From NCBI RefSeq assembly GCF_003002095.1, contig NZ_PVZC01000002.1, positions 186,001-250,000 of the forward strand: a DNA stretch of 64,000 bases, read 5' to 3'. The notes beneath the pieces are model-generated. The model was not told the DNA's origin, ran no database searches, and saw only the letters and a list, made by a program, of their open reading frames with translations. Numbering within the stretch: the first letter of the stretch is position 1; each line of letters opens with the position of its first letter. Origin of the DNA: Allonocardiopsis opalescens (GTDB lineage Bacteria; Actinomycetota; Actinomycetes; Streptosporangiales; Streptosporangiaceae). Positions 14,982-23,292 of the stretch are shown here, one piece after another. A program made the position numbers and the translations under genes.

Positions 14982-17621
14982 TCAGCGCGGGATGGTGTCC
15001 AGGTCGATGTTCACCCGGCCGCGCTGCTGCACGATCTTGGCCTCGGGGTGCTGGAGGGTCAGCGTGTCCTTGTAGTGCGCGAGGGTCTCCTCCAGCAGGG
15101 CGTCGGCCGCCTCCCCCCGGCCGGTGGCGCGCAGGTCCAGCGACAGGTTGGCGGCGGTTGCCAGAGTGTGCGGATGCCGCTCGCCCAGCACCTCGCGGCT
15201 GCTCCGCAGCGCCTCGGTGCCGATGTCGCGAGCACGCTCCGTCTCGCCCATGGCGGCGAGGTCGCTCGCCAGATTGGCGCGCGCCGCCAGTACGTGCGGG
15301 TGGTCGGAGTCGAAGACGCTGCGGAAGGTCTCCAAGGCCCGTTCGTCGAGTTCGCGGGCCGCCTGCGGTTCCCCTTGCAGCCGCAGCACGATCGCCAGAT
15401 TGACCAGCACCGCCGTATTGCTCAGCGGTCCGATCAGGTCCTGGATCCTCTCGTACCCCTCCAGGGTCTTCTCGCCGAGGGCGCGCGCTGCGGCGAGGTC
15501 GCCGGTGAGCCTCAGGTCGTTGACCACGCTGCTCGCCGCCGAAAGCGTCTCGACGTTGCGGTCACTCAGGAATTCGCGGTGCTCCGCCAGCACCTTCTCA
15601 CCCACCTGACGGGCGTCGTCCAGGTAGCCCGCCTCGCGCAGCGAGATGGAGAAGTCCAGGAACGCCCGCAGCCGCCACGGGTGCTTCCTGACGTCGCGCA
15701 TCTCATCCCACGCCCGCGTGACGTCACGGTGCTCGATCAGTGCCTCGCTGTACTGTCCGCGAGCGCGCAGGGCGCGGCCGATGTTGGTCTGAGCGAACAG
15801 AGTGCTGGGGTACAGCCGACCGAACCGCCGCTGACGTGTATCGAAGTTCTCTTGGTGCAGTTCCAGGGAACCGTCGTAGCGGCCGAGGGCGAACAGGTCG
15901 GTGGCCAGGTTGTTGCGCGACTTGCAGGTGCGCTCGTGATCTTCGGTGAAGACCTCGACGTGCAGCGGCAGCAGCCACTGGTCGAGTTCGTACGCGCCGT
16001 CGTACTGGCCGAGGTTGCGCAGGTCGGCACCATAGCTGTTCGCGCAGATCAGCGTGGTCTGAGCCTTCTCCCCATGGTGCTCGCGGAGCCTGTTGAGGGT
16101 GTCCTCATTGAGTTCGCGGGCGTCGGTGTCGCGCCCGGCCGGGCGGTAGGCGTTGCCCAGCTGCACCGCGAGTTGGAGCGTGTCGAGGTGGTCCGCCCCG
16201 AGCCGCTCGCGCCACACCGAAAGGATCGGCTCGCCGAGCCGGATCGCGCGCATGTGGTCGCCGCGCAGGTACAGGCGGCGGACCTGGCCGACGATGAGCT
16301 TGCGCAGCGCGGGGTTGTCGGTGTGCGCGGCACGCACAGCCTCCAGGTGCGGCAGCGACAGGTTGTAGCGGCTGTCGTTCTCGGGCCGGTCAGGGTCCTG
16401 GGGGTCCGAGCCGGCCAGCAGGATGTGCACGATCTCCAGGTACCTGCGCTCGGAGTCCGCGTCGTCGATCGCCAGCTGGCCGCGGATGACCTGCTGGACG
16501 ACCCGGTGCACCTGCATCAGTTCGCGCTGGCCGTCGAGCTTTATCAGTGAGAAGCCCAGTAGCTCGCGGCCCGCCTGGTACAGCTCCAGTTCGCTGCGGA
16601 CGACGCCGGCCAGCGGTTCCTCCAGCCGGTCGGCCAGCGCGCGCTGCTCGAACAGGTCTGACGAGATCGGCTCCGGCGAGAAGTGCACCAGGGTGTTGAA
16701 CAGCTCCGCGGCCGGCTTGCTCAGCCGCTCGCGGGTGATGTTCCAGGTGTTGACCACCGGATGCGGGTACTTGGTGTCGACCTCGCGTTCGAGGAGGTCG
16801 TGGGCGTTCTTGGTGAAGAGGTCCAGGTAGTGCTCGGGCGTGACGCCCGTTTCCTTCAGGTACGCCGCGGCGTGGTCGGCGGCGAGGGGGAGGTTGTCGA
16901 GCTCCTTGGCGAGGCGGGTGGTGAGGTCGAGGCGGCGGCGGTTCTCGGTGGCGGTCGCCTCGGCCTGGTCCGGGGTGGCGGGGGTGACCTCGGCGAGGCC
17001 GGGGACGCGCTTGCGGAGGAGTTCGACGGTCTCCTCGGTGCGGAAGGTGTTGACCTCGACGCCCTCGGCCTGGGTGTGGCGGAACCAGTGGCGCAGCCGG
17101 GAGGTGATGATGACGTGGCCGTGGGGCTGGCCGCTGGGGAGGTACTTCTGGACGACGGCGGGCTCGGCGGCGTTGTCGAAGACGAGCAGCCAGCGGGCGT
17201 GCGGGCTGCCGCGGCGCAGGGCGTCCAGGACGACGTGGGTGGAGAAGGACTGGTTCTCGACGTCGAGTTCGGACAGCTCCAGGCGGCGGCCCAGCTTGAT
17301 CAGGCTGTCGACGATCTCGTTCTCCTGCTCGGCCCGGATCCACCAGACGACGTCGTACTCGCCGCCGAAGCGGTGGCAGTACTCGGCGGCGATCTCGGTC
17401 TTGCCGACGCCGCCGGTGCCGTAGAGGACCTGGGGCGGGTGGCTGAGCACGGCGGTGGCGGCGGAGTACAGGCTCTCGCGCACCTGGTGGAGCTCGTGCT
17501 CCCGGCCGGTGAAGTGCGGGTTCTTGACCGGGATTTCACGGCCCCAGTGCAGGGCGTAGTCGCGCCGCACCACGCCATTTTCGGCCGCTACCGCCGGAAA
17601 TGACTGATTGTCCGAGATCAT
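14982..17621 (-). CDS. NB-ARC/STAND ATPase with tetratricopeptide repeats, FxsT-like
   Basis: 879-aa signal-transduction ATPase. The sequence NPHFTGREHELHQVRE (residues 34-49) leads into an NB-ARC domain with P-loop GTGGVGKTE (68-76), WWIRAE, Walker B RWLLVFDN (143-150) and IITSR. From about residue 410 to the end there are many TPR units of the NphP/kinesin-light-chain type (for example NLATDLFALGRYDGSLELHQ). Proteins of this architecture are named FxSxx-COOH system TPR proteins when found beside fxsA/fxsB, as here. Unlike many such proteins it shows no N-terminal TIR domain. It converges on fxsB. A regulatory, sensing or immunity role is inferred. The start at 17621 has a weak RBS. Confidence 0.8.
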   Translation of the reverse strand: MISDNQSFPAVAAENGVVRRDYALHWGREIPVKNPHFTGREHELHQVRESLYSAATAVLSHPPQVLYGTGGVGKTEIAAEYCHRFGGEYDVVWWIRAEQENEIVDSLIKLGRRLELSELDVENQSFSTHVVLDALRRGSPHARWLLVFDNAAEPAVVQKYLPSGQPHGHVIITSRLRHWFRHTQAEGVEVNTFRTEETVELLRKRVPGLAEVTPATPDQAEATATENRRRLDLTTRLAKELDNLPLAADHAAAYLKETGVTPEHYLDLFTKNAHDLLEREVDTKYPHPVVNTWNITRERLSKPAAELFNTLVHFSPEPISSDLFEQRALADRLEEPLAGVVRSELELYQAGRELLGFSLIKLDGQRELMQVHRVVQQVIRGQLAIDDADSERRYLEIVHILLAGSDPQDPDRPENDSRYNLSLPHLEAVRAAHTDNPALRKLIVGQVRRLYLRGDHMRAIRLGEPILSVWRERLGADHLDTLQLAVQLGNAYRPAGRDTDARELNEDTLNRLREHHGEKAQTTLICANSYGADLRNLGQYDGAYELDQWLLPLHVEVFTEDHERTCKSRNNLATDLFALGRYDGSLELHQENFDTRQRRFGRLYPSTLFAQTNIGRALRARGQYSEALIEHRDVTRAWDEMRDVRKHPWRLRAFLDFSISLREAGYLDDARQVGEKVLAEHREFLSDRNVETLSAASSVVNDLRLTGDLAAARALGEKTLEGYERIQDLIGPLSNTAVLVNLAIVLRLQGEPQAARELDERALETFRSVFDSDHPHVLAARANLASDLAAMGETERARDIGTEALRSSREVLGERHPHTLATAANLSLDLRATGRGEAADALLEETLAHYKDTLTLQHPEAKIVQQRGRVNIDLDTIPR

Positions 17622-17932
17622 GCTACGCCCGTTCGCGGTTAGCCCGTTGGGATGCGGTTCAGCCTAGATGATGAGTCCACGCTATGCGAGCCGGGTCAAA
17701 GGGAACAACTGTAGATGATGCCCCGTGCCGGGTACAGCCCCATATAAGCCGCCGCCACGCTCCCGACATGCCGCGATCGCCCGCCCCGCAGGCGCTCCGG
17801 CCCCATCCGCCGCACGGACACCGGAACCGGAGAACCCGTCAGATGATCATTTCGATGATCAAATCGCAGCTCCTATTGACGCTTCCGCCCCATTCCGCCA
17901 ATGTCAGAACACGTGTGTCCGAATGAGGCCAG
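17622..17932. other. Divergent intergenic region, FxsT-like / SIR2-STAND
   Basis: A 311-base region between divergent genes. It contains a direct repeat of the octamer GATGATCA (17842-17849 and 17854-17861, period 12) upstream of a TTGACG (17876-17881) that could be the -35 element for the SIR2 gene, with a poor -10 (CAATGT, 17899-17904) at 17-base spacing. TAGATGATG also occurs twice further left (around 17664 and 17711). No ORF is supported. Confidence 0.45.
17842..17861. repeat. Paired GATGATCA octamers, candidate operator
   Basis: Two GATGATCA copies with a 12-base period, each containing the palindrome TGATCA, lie about 15 bases upstream of the candidate -35 of the SIR2-STAND operon. 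Spacing of roughly one helical turn suits a dimeric regulator. Confidence 0.4.
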
Positions 17933-18994
17933 ATGGACGAGATCAGCGGGTTCGGTGCGGTGCCGGTCGTCCATACGTGCCCACGCGAAATCGGGGTGAC
18001 GATGGCCCGCTTCGCCGAGAGCCTGGACGACGGCGACTGGAAACGGCTGCTCAAGCAACTGGGAAACGGAGACTGCACCCCGTTCCTCGGCGCCGGCGCC
18101 AGCCACCCCGTCCTGCCGCTCGGCGGCGACATCGCGGCCCTGTGGGCGGCGGAGTACGGCTATCCGTTCCCCGACGACCGCGACCTCCCCCGGGTCGCGC
18201 AGTTCGTCTCCACCCGCGTCCGCGACGACCAGGTGGTCAAGGAGCAGCTGATCGCCCGGTTCTTCACCGGCGTCCCCGCGCCCGACTTCGGCGCGGCCGA
18301 CTCCGTGCACGGGCTGCTGGCGCAGTTCCCGCTCGGCACCTACCTGACGACCAACTACGACGACCTGATGCAGCGCGCCCTCGCCGGCCGCGGCAAGGCG
18401 CCGACGACCTCGTTCAGCCGCTGGTACGCCGTCTCCGACGACGAGTTGGCGGACGAGCGCGACGAGGCGGCCGACCGGCCCGGCCTGCTGCTGCCCGAGG
18501 AGCTGGTCCCCGCCGCCGTGCGCCAGCACGAGCGGGTGGGGGTGACCCCGTCGGACTACCGGCCCGCGCCCGACCGGCCGCTCGTCTTCCACCTGCACGG
18601 CCACGCCGAGCGCCCCCTGTCGCTGGTGCTCACCGAGGACGACTACCTCGACTACCTGGTGGCGCTGGTGCAGGACCACCCGGCCGTCGCCCCCGGCCCG
18701 GTCCGCAAGCGGCTGGGCGCGAAGCCGCTGCTGTTCGTCGGGTACAGCCTCGCCGACTGGTCCTTCCGGGTGCTGTACCACAGCATCAGGCTGGCCATCT
18801 CGCGGCAGAGCCGCCGCCGCCACATCAGCGTCCAGGTCGACCCCGCCGTCCGGGACGCCGACGACCCGGCGCAGGTGGAGGCGGCCAGGCAGTACGTCAC
18901 CCGGCACTTCGACCAGCGCGACATCTCCCTCTACCTCGGCACCGCACAGCAGTTCGCGGCAGAGCTGCGCCTCCGGATGGAGGACCCGACATGA
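17933..18994 (+). CDS. SIR2-family protein, probable NADase effector
   Basis: 353-aa SIR2-like protein. The NAD-binding motif FLGAGAS is at residues 51-57, TTNYDDLM carries the conserved Asn (141), FHLHGH provides the catalytic His (222), and FVGYSLADWSFRVLY (268-282) is typical of the SIR2_2 group in bacterial conflict systems. There are no zinc-binding cysteines of the protein-deacetylase type. The ATG of the downstream STAND gene overlaps its stop (ATGA). In Avs, Thoeris, DSR and similar systems SIR2 domains deplete NAD+ on infection; the same is inferred here. The start is uncertain: ATG 17933 is used, while GTG 17996 or ATG 18002 would remove a poorly conserved leader. Confidence 0.78.
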   Translation: MDEISGFGAVPVVHTCPREIGVTMARFAESLDDGDWKRLLKQLGNGDCTPFLGAGASHPVLPLGGDIAALWAAEYGYPFPDDRDLPRVAQFVSTRVRDDQVVKEQLIARFFTGVPAPDFGAADSVHGLLAQFPLGTYLTTNYDDLMQRALAGRGKAPTTSFSRWYAVSDDELADERDEAADRPGLLLPEELVPAAVRQHERVGVTPSDYRPAPDRPLVFHLHGHAERPLSLVLTEDDYLDYLVALVQDHPAVAPGPVRKRLGAKPLLFVGYSLADWSFRVLYHSIRLAISRQSRRRHISVQVDPAVRDADDPAQVEAARQYVTRHFDQRDISLYLGTAQQFAAELRLRMEDPT

Positions 18995-21081
18995 GCACCC
19001 CGTCCCCGCAGGCCCGGCGCCGCCCCTACGTCGGGCCCCGCCCCTTCCGGGGCGACGACAGCGACCTGTTCTTCGGCCGCGGCGCCGAGTCCTACGACCT
19101 GGCCTCGCTCTGGGTGGCCGGCGACCCGGTGATCCTGCACGGCCCCCGCGGCTCGGGCAAGACCTCGCTGCTCAACGCCGGGGTGCTGCCCCGCCTCCCG
19201 CTGGAGGAGCCCGACGCCGACGTGCTGCGCCTGGGCCGGGTGGTGCACTCCTCTACCCATCCGCTGGCCGACGAGCACCCGCACAACACCTACGGCTACA
19301 CCCTGCTGAGCAGCTGGGCCCGGGCCGAGCGGCCGCCGCCGCCCGGCACCACCGTCGCCGACTACCTGAGGTCGCGGCCGGCCCGGCTGGACCGCTACGG
19401 CCAGCCGGTGCCGGTCTTCGCCGCCATCGACCAGTTCGAGGAGCTGTTCACCGACGTCCCCGACCGCGAGAGCGAGCGCGACGCGCTGATCGACCAGCTC
19501 GCCGAGGTGGTCGGCGGCGAGCTGGACGTGCGGCTGCTGATCTGCATCCGCGACGACCGGCTGGCCGACCTCACCGCCTACCTGCCGCGGCTGGGCGTGC
19601 GCACCCCGATCTTCCGGCGGCTGCTCGACCTGCGCCCGGACGCGGCGGTGGAGGCGGTGCGCGGCCCGGCCGAGCTGGCCGGCCGCCCCTTCGAGCCGGG
19701 CGCGGCCGAGCGGCTGGTCGACGGGCTGCGCACCTTCACCTTCGTGTCGGGCACCGGCCGCTCCACCACCATCCATAAAGATTCGGTCACTCCCATTCAC
19801 CTGCAGATCGTGTGCGAGACACTGTGGTCGTCACTCCCGGTGAACGCAGGCCGCGTCAGTACGGACGACCTGACAGACTACGGTGGTGTCGACCAAGCCC
19901 TCGTCGCCTTCTACGACGCCGCCGTCGAAGCGGCCGCGGCGGCGCATCGCAGCGTGTCCGAACGGGAGATCCGTGACTGGTTGGAGTCGGAGTTCATCAC
20001 GGACCTGGGCACCCGCGCCAACGCCTGCCGAGGGCTGCTGATGACCGGCGGCATGCCCAACGAGGTGGCCGACACCCTGGTGGAGGAGCAGGTGCTGGTC
20101 ACCGAGCGGCGCGCGCTGGCCACCTGGTACCAGCTGGGCCAGGACCACCTCGTCACCGCGATCCGCGCCGCGAACGCGGCCTTCCGGCGCCGCCGCGGCG
20201 GCCAGGCCGAGCCGCGCCCGGGGGCGCCCGAGTCGTCCGGCTCCCCGGCCGAGCTGCTGGCCGCAGCCGAGAATGCGCTGGGCCGGGGCGACTTCCGCGC
20301 CGCCGACGCCTACGCGGGCAGCGCGGTCGACCACTACTCCGCGTCGGGCGACGACTGGCACGAGGCGAACGCGCTGGCCATGCGCGGCATGATCTCGCGG
20401 GTGTCCGGCGACTACCGCACCGCCGAGAGCAGCTACCGCAGCGCCGCTCGCGGCTTCGACCGGGCCGACGACGACCGCGCCAAGGTGCAGATGCTGGTCG
20501 CGCTGGCCGAGGTCTTCTTCACCGCGGGCGACTACGAGGCGGCGGCCGACGAACACCGCCAGGCACTGCGCACCGAGCCGGGCAACATCGTCGCGCTCAC
20601 CGGCCTGGCCTACACCCAATGGCTGCGCGGCCGCTGGGCCGACGCGCGGGCCACCTTCGCCCGCGCTCTGGAGGCCGACCCGGGCAGCCCGCTGGTGCTC
20701 ACCGGTCTCGGCCAGGTGCTGGTGGAGCGCCCGGCCGGCTCCGACGACCCGCGCCGGGCCCGCCGGCTGCTGGCGCAGGCGGTGGCCGACGGCGCCCGGC
20801 TGACCGCCGACGAACTCGCCGACGCCCGCTCCGCGTTGGCCCTCGCCCACCTGCGGCTGGGCGAGGGCGCCGAGGCCGAGCGGCAGCTGGCGCGGGCCGA
20901 GCAGCTGGTGCCCGGCCGGCCGCGCACCCTGGTGCGCCGGGCCCGCGCCGCGCTGGACGCGGGCGACCGCGCCGCGGCCGCCGAGGCGCTGCGCGCCGCG
21001 CTGGCCGCCGAGCCGCCGCTGCCGGAGGCCCACGCCGCCGACGCCCGCCGGCTGCTGGCGCAGGCCGAGACACCGGAGTGA
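18991..21081 (+). CDS. nSTAND1-type NTPase with C-terminal TPR repeats
   Basis: 696-aa protein. The start region YVGPRPFRGDDSDLFFGR (13-30) is the hallmark of nSTAND1 NTPases, followed by Walker A GPRGSGKTS (51-59) and Walker B FAAIDQFEELF (143-153). After a helical region, residues from about 420 to the end form TPR-like repeats rich in Ala/Arg (AAENALGRGDFRAADAYAGS; EVFFTAGDYEAAADEHRQAL). STAND proteins act as molecular switches that oligomerise on sensing a trigger. Here the effector would be the separate SIR2 protein encoded just upstream with a 4-base overlap. The TPR part is the likely sensor. The defence role is inferred from domain pairing. Confidence 0.8.
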   Translation: MSTPSPQARRRPYVGPRPFRGDDSDLFFGRGAESYDLASLWVAGDPVILHGPRGSGKTSLLNAGVLPRLPLEEPDADVLRLGRVVHSSTHPLADEHPHNTYGYTLLSSWARAERPPPPGTTVADYLRSRPARLDRYGQPVPVFAAIDQFEELFTDVPDRESERDALIDQLAEVVGGELDVRLLICIRDDRLADLTAYLPRLGVRTPIFRRLLDLRPDAAVEAVRGPAELAGRPFEPGAAERLVDGLRTFTFVSGTGRSTTIHKDSVTPIHLQIVCETLWSSLPVNAGRVSTDDLTDYGGVDQALVAFYDAAVEAAAAAHRSVSEREIRDWLESEFITDLGTRANACRGLLMTGGMPNEVADTLVEEQVLVTERRALATWYQLGQDHLVTAIRAANAAFRRRRGGQAEPRPGAPESSGSPAELLAAAENALGRGDFRAADAYAGSAVDHYSASGDDWHEANALAMRGMISRVSGDYRTAESSYRSAARGFDRADDDRAKVQMLVALAEVFFTAGDYEAAADEHRQALRTEPGNIVALTGLAYTQWLRGRWADARATFARALEADPGSPLVLTGLGQVLVERPAGSDDPRRARRLLAQAVADGARLTADELADARSALALAHLRLGEGAEAERQLARAEQLVPGRPRTLVRRARAALDAGDRAAAAEALRAALAAEPPLPEAHAADARRLLAQAETPE

Positions 21082-21086
21082 CCGGG

Positions 21087-21108
21087 GGCGCCGCCGGGCG
21101 GCGGCGCC
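21087..21108. terminator. Bidirectional hairpin between STAND gene and ehuA
   Basis: A perfect 9-bp inverted repeat (GGCGCCGCC / GGCGGCGCC) with a four-base loop lies between two convergent stops. It has no U-tract, which is usual for this GC content. Confidence 0.5.
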
Positions 21109-21117
21109 ACGGCGGCC

Positions 21118-21942
21118 TCAGTCCTCCAGGACGGCCTGGAGGAAGGAGCGGGTGCGCTCCTCACGCGGCTCGCTGAAGATCTGGGCGGGCGGACCCTCCT
21201 CCACGATGCGGCCCTGGTCGAACATGAGCACCCGGTGCGACACGTCGCGGGCGAAGGACATCTCGTGGGTGACGCAGAGCATGGTGATGTCGGTGGTGGT
21301 GGCGATGTTGCGCAGCACATCGAGCACGCCGGCCACCAGCTCGGGGTCGAGCGCCGAGGTGACCTCGTCCAGCAGCAGCACCTTGGGCCGCATGGCCAGC
21401 GCCCGCGCGATCGCCACCCGCTGCTGCTGGCCGCCGGACAGCTGGGTGGGGTGCGCGTCGATCTTCTCCGCCAGCCCGACCAGTTCGAGCAGTTCGCCGG
21501 CGCGCTGGTCGGCCTCGTCCTGCGAGACGCCCAGCACGTGCACGGGCGCCTCGGTGATGTTGCGGCGCACGGTCATGTTCGGGAACAGGTTGAACTGCTG
21601 GAAGACCATGCCGATGCTGGAGCGCACCGAGCGCAGGTGCTTCTCGTCGGCCGGCACCAGCTTCCCTCCGCGCCGCATGTGCGACAGCGAGTCGCCGTTC
21701 ACCCAGATGACGCCGCCGTTGGCCTTCTCCAGGGTCATCAGCAGCCGCAGGATGGTGGTCTTGCCCGAGCCGCTGGGCCCGATCAGGGTGACGCGCTCGC
21801 CCTCGGCGACCCGGAAGTCCAGGTGGTCCAGGACGACGTTGTCGCCGTAGCGCTTGACCACCTGCTCGAAGCGGATGTAGGCGTCGTCCGACCCGTCGGC
21901 GGGCTCGGCGGCCGGCTGGTCGTGCGGGTCAGACTGCTGCAT
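21118..21942 (-). CDS. ehuA: Ectoine/hydroxyectoine ABC transporter ATP-binding protein
   Basis: 274-aa amino-acid-type ABC ATPase with Walker A GPSGSGKTT, VFQQFNLFPNMTV, signature LSGGQQQRVAIARA and Walker B VLLLDEVTSALD. It is last in the operon ehuB-ehuC-ehuD-ehuA, its start overlapping ehuD by 14 bases. The block lies next to ectABCD on the same strand, which supports compatible-solute uptake rather than a general amino acid system. The N-terminal 20 residues are acidic and nonconserved. It would energise import of ectoine or hydroxyectoine under osmotic stress. Confidence 0.88.
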   Translation of the reverse strand: MQQSDPHDQPAAEPADGSDDAYIRFEQVVKRYGDNVVLDHLDFRVAEGERVTLIGPSGSGKTTILRLLMTLEKANGGVIWVNGDSLSHMRRGGKLVPADEKHLRSVRSSIGMVFQQFNLFPNMTVRRNITEAPVHVLGVSQDEADQRAGELLELVGLAEKIDAHPTQLSGGQQQRVAIARALAMRPKVLLLDEVTSALDPELVAGVLDVLRNIATTTDITMLCVTHEMSFARDVSHRVLMFDQGRIVEEGPPAQIFSEPREERTRSFLQAVLED

Positions 21943-22585
21943 AGCGTCGCTCCAGGTGGCGGATGAAGATCGCGGAGGGGATGGACACAGCCAGGAAGAG
22001 CAGCCCGACCATGGTCATCAGCTCGAAGGGGTCCTCGAAGGTCCGCGCGCTGTGCCGGTAGGCCGAGTTGAGCAGTTCCACCACTCCGATGGCGAGCAGC
22101 AGCGGCGTGTCCTTGAACATCGAGATCAGGTAGTTCCCGAGCGCAGGGATCACCTTGGGTATCGCCTGCGGCAGCACCACCCCGGTCCACACCCGCCGGG
22201 TCGGCAGATTCAGCGCGGTGGCCGCCTCCCACTGACCCCGGGGCACCGCCTCGATCCCGGAGCGGTACACCTCGGCGGTGTAGGCGGCGTAGTGCAGTCC
22301 GAGCCCGATGATGCCCACCACCATGGGCGGCAGCACGATGCCGAAGACGGGCAGTCCGAAGTAGAGCACGAACAGCTGGACCAGCAGCGGTGTGCTGCGA
22401 ATGAACTCCATCACCCAGTACACACCGGTTCCCGCCCAGCGGGGCGCGAGCCGCCGCACCAGCGCGACCACCAGGCCCAGCACGATGGCGAGCACGTAGC
22501 CGCCGATGGTGGCGATGACGGTGAGCTGCAGGCCCTGCAGCAGGATCGGCAGCGCCGACAGCGCGTAGTCCCAGTCCCAGCTCAT
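21929..22585 (-). CDS. ehuD: Ectoine/hydroxyectoine ABC transporter permease
   Basis: 218-aa HisM-type permease starting at the ATG at 22585, which overlaps the ehuC stop (ATGA). The N-terminus MSWDWDYALSALPILLQGL and segments EFIRSTPLLVQLFVLYFGLP, GLHYAAYTAEVYRSGIEAVP and GQWEAATALNL fit EhuD. Five or so membrane helices are visible. It pairs with EhuC to form the pore. Confidence 0.88.
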   Translation of the reverse strand: MSWDWDYALSALPILLQGLQLTVIATIGGYVLAIVLGLVVALVRRLAPRWAGTGVYWVMEFIRSTPLLVQLFVLYFGLPVFGIVLPPMVVGIIGLGLHYAAYTAEVYRSGIEAVPRGQWEAATALNLPTRRVWTGVVLPQAIPKVIPALGNYLISMFKDTPLLLAIGVVELLNSAYRHSARTFEDPFELMTMVGLLFLAVSIPSAIFIRHLERRYAAV

Positions 22586-23283
22586 CGGCCGCTCCCTCCG
22601 GCAGAGGCCGCGGCCGGTTCGGGCGCGGCCCGGAAGGCCGGGCCGCGGCCGAGCCGCGCGTTGGCGCGCCGCTCCAGGTACCGCACGCCCAGCAGCAGGG
22701 CCTGGGCGATCAGGAAGTAGAACAGCAGCGCCAGCCCCCACACCACCAGGGTGTCGCCGCCCGAGGACCACTGCTGGCGGACCACGAAGGTGAGGTCGCT
22801 GACGGTGATCAGGCCGACCACGGCGCTGCCCTTCATCAGCTCGATGAGCAGGTTGCCCATCGGCGGCAGCATCGCGGCCCAGGCCTGGGGGATCACCACC
22901 AGGCGCATCCGCTGGACGTAGCCCATGTTCAGCGCGGTGGTGGCCTCGATCTGGGCCCGGGGCACCGCGTTGACGGCGCCGCGCACCACCTCGCCGCCGT
23001 AGGCGCCGACGTTGAGGCCCAGGGCGAGGATGGCGGCGAACATCGGGTCCAGCCGGAAGCCGACGTAGGGCAGCGCGTAGAACAGCCAGTACATCAGCAC
23101 CAGCGCGGCCACACCGCGGAAGAACTCCGTGTAGACGCGGCCGATCGCCCTGATCCAGCGGCGCCGGGCGGAGCCGAGCAGGCCGGCGGCGAAGGACAGC
23201 GCCAGCGCCAGCGCGGCGCCGGCGACGGTGATCTGGACGGTGACCCAGACCCCGTTGAGATAGAGGGGGAGGCTGTTGAGCAT
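22582..23283 (-). CDS. ehuC: Ectoine/hydroxyectoine ABC transporter permease
   Basis: 233-aa HisM-type permease. Membrane helices begin at about residue 10. The conserved region FFRGVAALVLMYWLFYALPYVGF corresponds to the EhuC-specific variant of the usual FRGTPLLVQL motif (note RGVAAL). The EAA loop reads VPRAQIEATTALNMGYVQRMR. It starts nine bases downstream of the ehuB stop. The C-terminal tail is Pro/Ala-rich. Confidence 0.88.
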   Translation of the reverse strand: MLNSLPLYLNGVWVTVQITVAGAALALALSFAAGLLGSARRRWIRAIGRVYTEFFRGVAALVLMYWLFYALPYVGFRLDPMFAAILALGLNVGAYGGEVVRGAVNAVPRAQIEATTALNMGYVQRMRLVVIPQAWAAMLPPMGNLLIELMKGSAVVGLITVSDLTFVVRQQWSSGGDTLVVWGLALLFYFLIAQALLLGVRYLERRANARLGRGPAFRAAPEPAAASAGGSGR

Positions 23284-23292
23284 GGGCCCGTG

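Noticed and set aside
17725-18990. Long plus-strand open frame leading into the STAND gene
   Set aside because: This part overlaps the SIR2 gene in another frame and is Arg/Pro-rich; the real STAND start is the ATG at 18991 overlapping the SIR2 stop.
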